Source: Streptomyces kurssanovii (GTDB taxonomy: Bacteria; Actinomycetota; Actinomycetes; Streptomycetales; Streptomycetaceae). Taken from it: a DNA stretch of 64,000 bases. The notes under the pieces were generated by a model. The model saw only the letters and a program-made list of their open reading frames with translations. It was not told where the DNA came from and did not search any database. Both the position numbers and the translations under genes were made by a program. Location of the stretch: positions 1-64,000 of the forward strand of contig NZ_BMTN01000007.1 in NCBI RefSeq assembly GCF_014649695.1, read 5' to 3'. Below, piece after piece: positions 61,495-64,000 of the stretch (position 1 is the first letter of the stretch; each line of letters starts with the position of its first letter).

Positions 61495-62841
61495 GTGCGT
61501 GATTACCTGCTGACGCTATGTGTCACGGCCGCGGTGACGTATCTGCTCACCGGGCCGGTGAGGAAGTTCGCCATCGCCACCGGCGCGATGCCGGAGATCC
61601 GCGCCCGCGACGTCCACCGCGAGCCGACGCCCCGACTGGGCGGCATCGCGATGTTCTTCGGCCTGTGCGCCGGGCTGCTGGTCGCCGACCACCTGGAGAA
61701 TCTGAACAGCGTCTTCGAGCTGTCGAACGAACCACGCGCGCTGCTCTCCGGCGCCGCTCTGATCTGGATCATCGGCGTCCTGGACGACAAGTTCGAGATC
61801 GACGCCCTGATCAAACTGGGCGGCCAGATGATCGCCGCGGGCGTCATGGTCGTACAGGGTCTGACGATCCTGTGGATCCCGGTCCCGGGCGTGGGAACCG
61901 TCTCGCTGACGAGCTGGCAGGGGACGCTGCTCACCGTCGCCCTCGTCGTCATCACCATCAACGCGGTGAACTTCGTCGACGGCCTCGACGGTCTCGCGGC
62001 CGGCATGGTGTGCATCGCGGCCGCGGCGTTCTTCCTCTACGCGTACCGGATCTGGTTCAGCTACGGCATCGAGGCGGCGTCCCCCGCGACCCTGTTCACC
62101 GCGATCCTGATGGGCATGTGCCTGGGCTTCCTGCCGCACAACATGCACCCCGCCAGGATCTTCATGGGCGACTCCGGCTCGATGCTGATCGGACTGGTCC
62201 TCGCGGCGGCCGCGATCTCCGTGACCGGGCAGGTGGACATGGACGCCCTGCGGATCTTCGAGGGCGGCACCCGCCAGGCCACGCACGCGGCGCTGCCGGT
62301 GTTCATCCCGCTGCTGCTGCCGCTGACGATCATCGCGATCCCGGTCGCGGACCTGCTGCTGGCGATCGTCCGCCGCACGTGGAAGGGCCAGTCCCCGTTC
62401 GCGGCGGACCGCGGCCACCTCCACCACCGCCTCCTCGAGGTCGGCCACTCGCACAGCCGGGCCGTGCTGATCATGTACTTCTGGTCGGCGCTGATCGCCT
62501 TCGGCGTCGTCGCGTACTCCATCCACTCGAAGTCCATGTGGATCGTGCTGGCGGTGGTGGTGCTGAGCGCGATCGGCCTGGTGCTGTTGCTGCTGCCGCG
62601 CTTCACGCCGAGGGCGCCGCGCTGGGCGGAGAGCGTCGTCCCGCCGCGCTACCGCCGCCGCCGCGCAAGGTCCGCGGCGGCCACGGCCGGCGCTCCCGGA
62701 CATCACGACAAGGCTGCTCCCGGGCCCGACGAGGAGCAGCGCGTCCCGGTCGGTGTGGGTGTCAGTGGCGTCAATGGCGCGACGGCCGTGGGACCACGGG
62801 CCCGTTTCCCGGAGCGGGGCAGGGCGGACTCCACCCGCTGA
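61495..62841 (+). CDS. MraY/WecA-family phospho-sugar transferase
   Basis: The 448-residue polytopic membrane enzyme moves a sugar-phosphate from UDP-sugar to polyprenyl phosphate. Motifs are EPTPRLGGIAMF, WIIGVLDDKFEID (Mg-binding DD), NAVNFVDGLDGLAAG, IFMGDSGSMLIG and ADRGHLHHRLLEVGHSH. The last 70 residues are a charged cytoplasmic tail. I use the GTG at 61495 (MRDYLLTLCVTAA), preceded by GGGGCAG; longer starts lack such a site. It probably primes cell-wall glycopolymer synthesis, linking it to the LCP protein. Confidence 0.9.
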   Translation: MRDYLLTLCVTAAVTYLLTGPVRKFAIATGAMPEIRARDVHREPTPRLGGIAMFFGLCAGLLVADHLENLNSVFELSNEPRALLSGAALIWIIGVLDDKFEIDALIKLGGQMIAAGVMVVQGLTILWIPVPGVGTVSLTSWQGTLLTVALVVITINAVNFVDGLDGLAAGMVCIAAAAFFLYAYRIWFSYGIEAASPATLFTAILMGMCLGFLPHNMHPARIFMGDSGSMLIGLVLAAAAISVTGQVDMDALRIFEGGTRQATHAALPVFIPLLLPLTIIAIPVADLLLAIVRRTWKGQSPFAADRGHLHHRLLEVGHSHSRAVLIMYFWSALIAFGVVAYSIHSKSMWIVLAVVVLSAIGLVLLLLPRFTPRAPRWAESVVPPRYRRRRARSAAATAGAPGHHDKAAPGPDEEQRVPVGVGVSGVNGATAVGPRARFPERGRADSTR

Positions 62842-63264
62842 CCGGATTTAGGCCGTCCGGCCGTGATGTTTACGAGGCACCGGCCGTCGATGGGCCTGTG
62901 CGGCGCCGCCGCATGACGCTGCTTACCGGGTCCCGGCGCGTCCGGGGACGGCCGGATCCTTGTACTCCCTAGGGGGCATGTCCGCGGTCATGGGATGACG
63001 ACTGAGGCTCAGACCGTTGCATTACCAGGCATACCACCCAGTTGTCGTGCACACACGGGCGCGTTCACTCTCATGTGTGAGAGTTGGCACACGACTGGGT
63101 AAAGACCTCATCAAATAGTTTGTGATACCGTTCACGAGACCCGGAGACAGCGCCGAAGGACCGTAGTGCGACGGTTCGTTGGCCCCGAGGCCCATCTCGG
63201 GACCGGGCCTACGCTCGTCCATGACGACACCACTTTGCCCCCACCAGCAAGCGGAGATGCCGCC
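62842..63264. other. Intergenic region upstream of the atp operon
   Basis: The 420-bp gap holds a nested inverted repeat (63037-63099) followed by an AT-richer stretch with a possible promoter (TTGTGATACCG near 63119). No gene is seen. Confidence 0.4.
63037..63099. promoter_or_regulatory. Nested inverted repeat upstream of atpI
   Basis: An inner perfect stem ACTCTCA/TGAGAGT (63067-63084, TGTG loop) lies within outer arms CCCAGTTGTCGTG (63037-63049) and CACACGACTGGG (63088-63099), which pair with small mismatches. It has no T-run. It could be an operator or a terminator for the WecA-like gene. Confidence 0.45.
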
Positions 63265-63702
63265 ATGCCGTCCAACGACGCACGCACCCTTGTTCATGCC
63301 GCCGTACCCACCGCAGCCGCCGGCGCTGTTGCCGCCGTCGTCAGCGCCGTGGTCGCGGGCGGCAAGGGTGCGCTCGGGGCGATCGTGGCCAGCCTGGTGG
63401 TGATCCTCTTCATGGGCATCGGGCTGTACGTCCTGCAGCGCGTGGCGAGGTCGATGCCGCAGCTGTTCCAGGCCATGGGTCTGATGCTCTATACGGCGCA
63501 GTTGCTGTTGATGTTCATCTTTGTCGCGATGTTCAAGAACACCACGTTGTTCAACCCCAAGGCCTTCGCCATCACGCTGGTCGCGCTGACCCTCGTCTGG
63601 ATCGGTGCGCAGACCCGTGCACACATGAAGGCCAAGATCCTTTACGTCGAACCCGACTCCTCTGCCGGCAGCAAGCCGGGAAACAAGGGGCCGTCGTCGT
63701 GA
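63265..63702 (+). CDS. atpI: ATP synthase protein I
   Basis: The 145-residue protein has four hydrophobic spans (AAGAVAAVVSAVVAGG, AIVASLVVILFMGIGLYVL, LLLMFIFVAMF and AITLVALTLVWIGA). It precedes atpB, as in other bacteria where AtpI helps assemble the c-ring. The ATG at 63265 follows GGAG; a longer frame starting at 63166 is less likely. Confidence 0.85.
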   Translation: MPSNDARTLVHAAVPTAAAGAVAAVVSAVVAGGKGALGAIVASLVVILFMGIGLYVLQRVARSMPQLFQAMGLMLYTAQLLLMFIFVAMFKNTTLFNPKAFAITLVALTLVWIGAQTRAHMKAKILYVEPDSSAGSKPGNKGPSS

Positions 63703-63927
63703 GGGGTAGGGCCGGTATAAGTGCGCGTTCGGGATCCTGCTATCGTCCGGTGCCAACTGCGGCATCGCGGGCGCGGGCATCTGAGCTGACGCCTGCTTAT
63801 TCGCGAGGCTTGATGCCCCACTGCCGCCCCACCATTCGAAACACCAGTCCAGTGCCGACCCGCGGCCTCGTGCCGCGCCGACACAACGAGGTTGCCGTAC
63901 CTATGCGCCACGCTGAAGGAGCCCGCG

Positions 63928-64000
63928 GTGAGTGCTGACCCGACGCAGGTGCTCGCCTTCGAGACCGACTGCCACATCTTTGACGGTTGTGGCTTTCCGG
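63928..64000 (+). CDS. atpB: ATP synthase F0 subunit a, 5' end only
   Basis: A GTG preceded by GAAGGAG opens SADPTQVLAFETDCHIFDGC, the start of actinobacterial AtpB. The gene runs off the window after 24 codons. It is 225 bp after atpI, with room for a separate promoter. Confidence 0.85.
   Translation, partial: MSADPTQVLAFETDCHIFDGCGFP

Overview
The window is high-GC actinobacterial DNA, almost certainly a Streptomyces chromosome. From about 44.5 kb to the right end the gene order is the conserved Streptomyces core: tRNA-Arg, an ArgS-like NrtL gene, lysA, hom, thrC, thrB, rho, an LCP-family gene, rpmE, prfA, prmC, a Sua5/TsaC gene, an LMW-phosphatase-like gene, a glyA-like gene, a WecA-like gene, atpI and the start of atpB. 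GTG and TTG starts, leaderless-looking starts and G/C-rich third codon positions support this. Everything left of the tRNA 3' end (44569) looks like accessory DNA. It is lower in GC in places and carries a decayed integrase, tRNA fragments and repeated site-like motifs.

Positions 290-28290 hold what reads as a complete Dpd (7-deazapurine in DNA) modification-restriction island. A leftward operon makes preQ0: queC, queE, queD and folE2, followed by a VUT/YhhQ-type transporter gene. A rightward operon carries a YaaA/DUF6884-like gene (candidate dpdC), a DpdB-like gene, dpdA and a second DpdB-like gene. After a 1.1 kb gap come eight translationally coupled genes: dpdE, dpdF, dpdG, dpdH, dpdI, dpdJ, dpdK and dpdD. 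By family knowledge, DpdA with DpdB puts preQ0 into DNA, DpdC converts it to the amido form, and the helicase/ATPase/PLD group restricts unmodified DNA. No queF or queuosine-type tgt is present, so the preQ0 is plausibly dedicated to DNA. At the left end an EVE-DUF3883 protein (putative modified-base reader fused to a nuclease fold) faces the preQ0 genes.

Positions 28.3-44.5 kb are a mosaic of small accessory genes and wreckage. There is a DUF262 N-terminal stub fused to an antisense BREX-2 pglX-like fragment, PASTA-like and excalibur surface proteins, and a cold-shock-like protein. Several low-GC membrane or unknown proteins follow, then a GIY-YIG-like gene broken by an amber codon and a 1051-residue helical protein without a recognised domain. 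A DUF5753 regulator carries a frameshifting 17-bp tandem duplication and lies beside an anti-sigma-like kinase, an HTH protein and a PP2C. Interspersed are five copies of a paired GATGTCA motif, two paired TGGCAC motifs and three tRNA 3'-half remnants, which look like accumulated attachment sites.

All calls come from reading the sequence and remembered family motifs. No database search or structure prediction was run.
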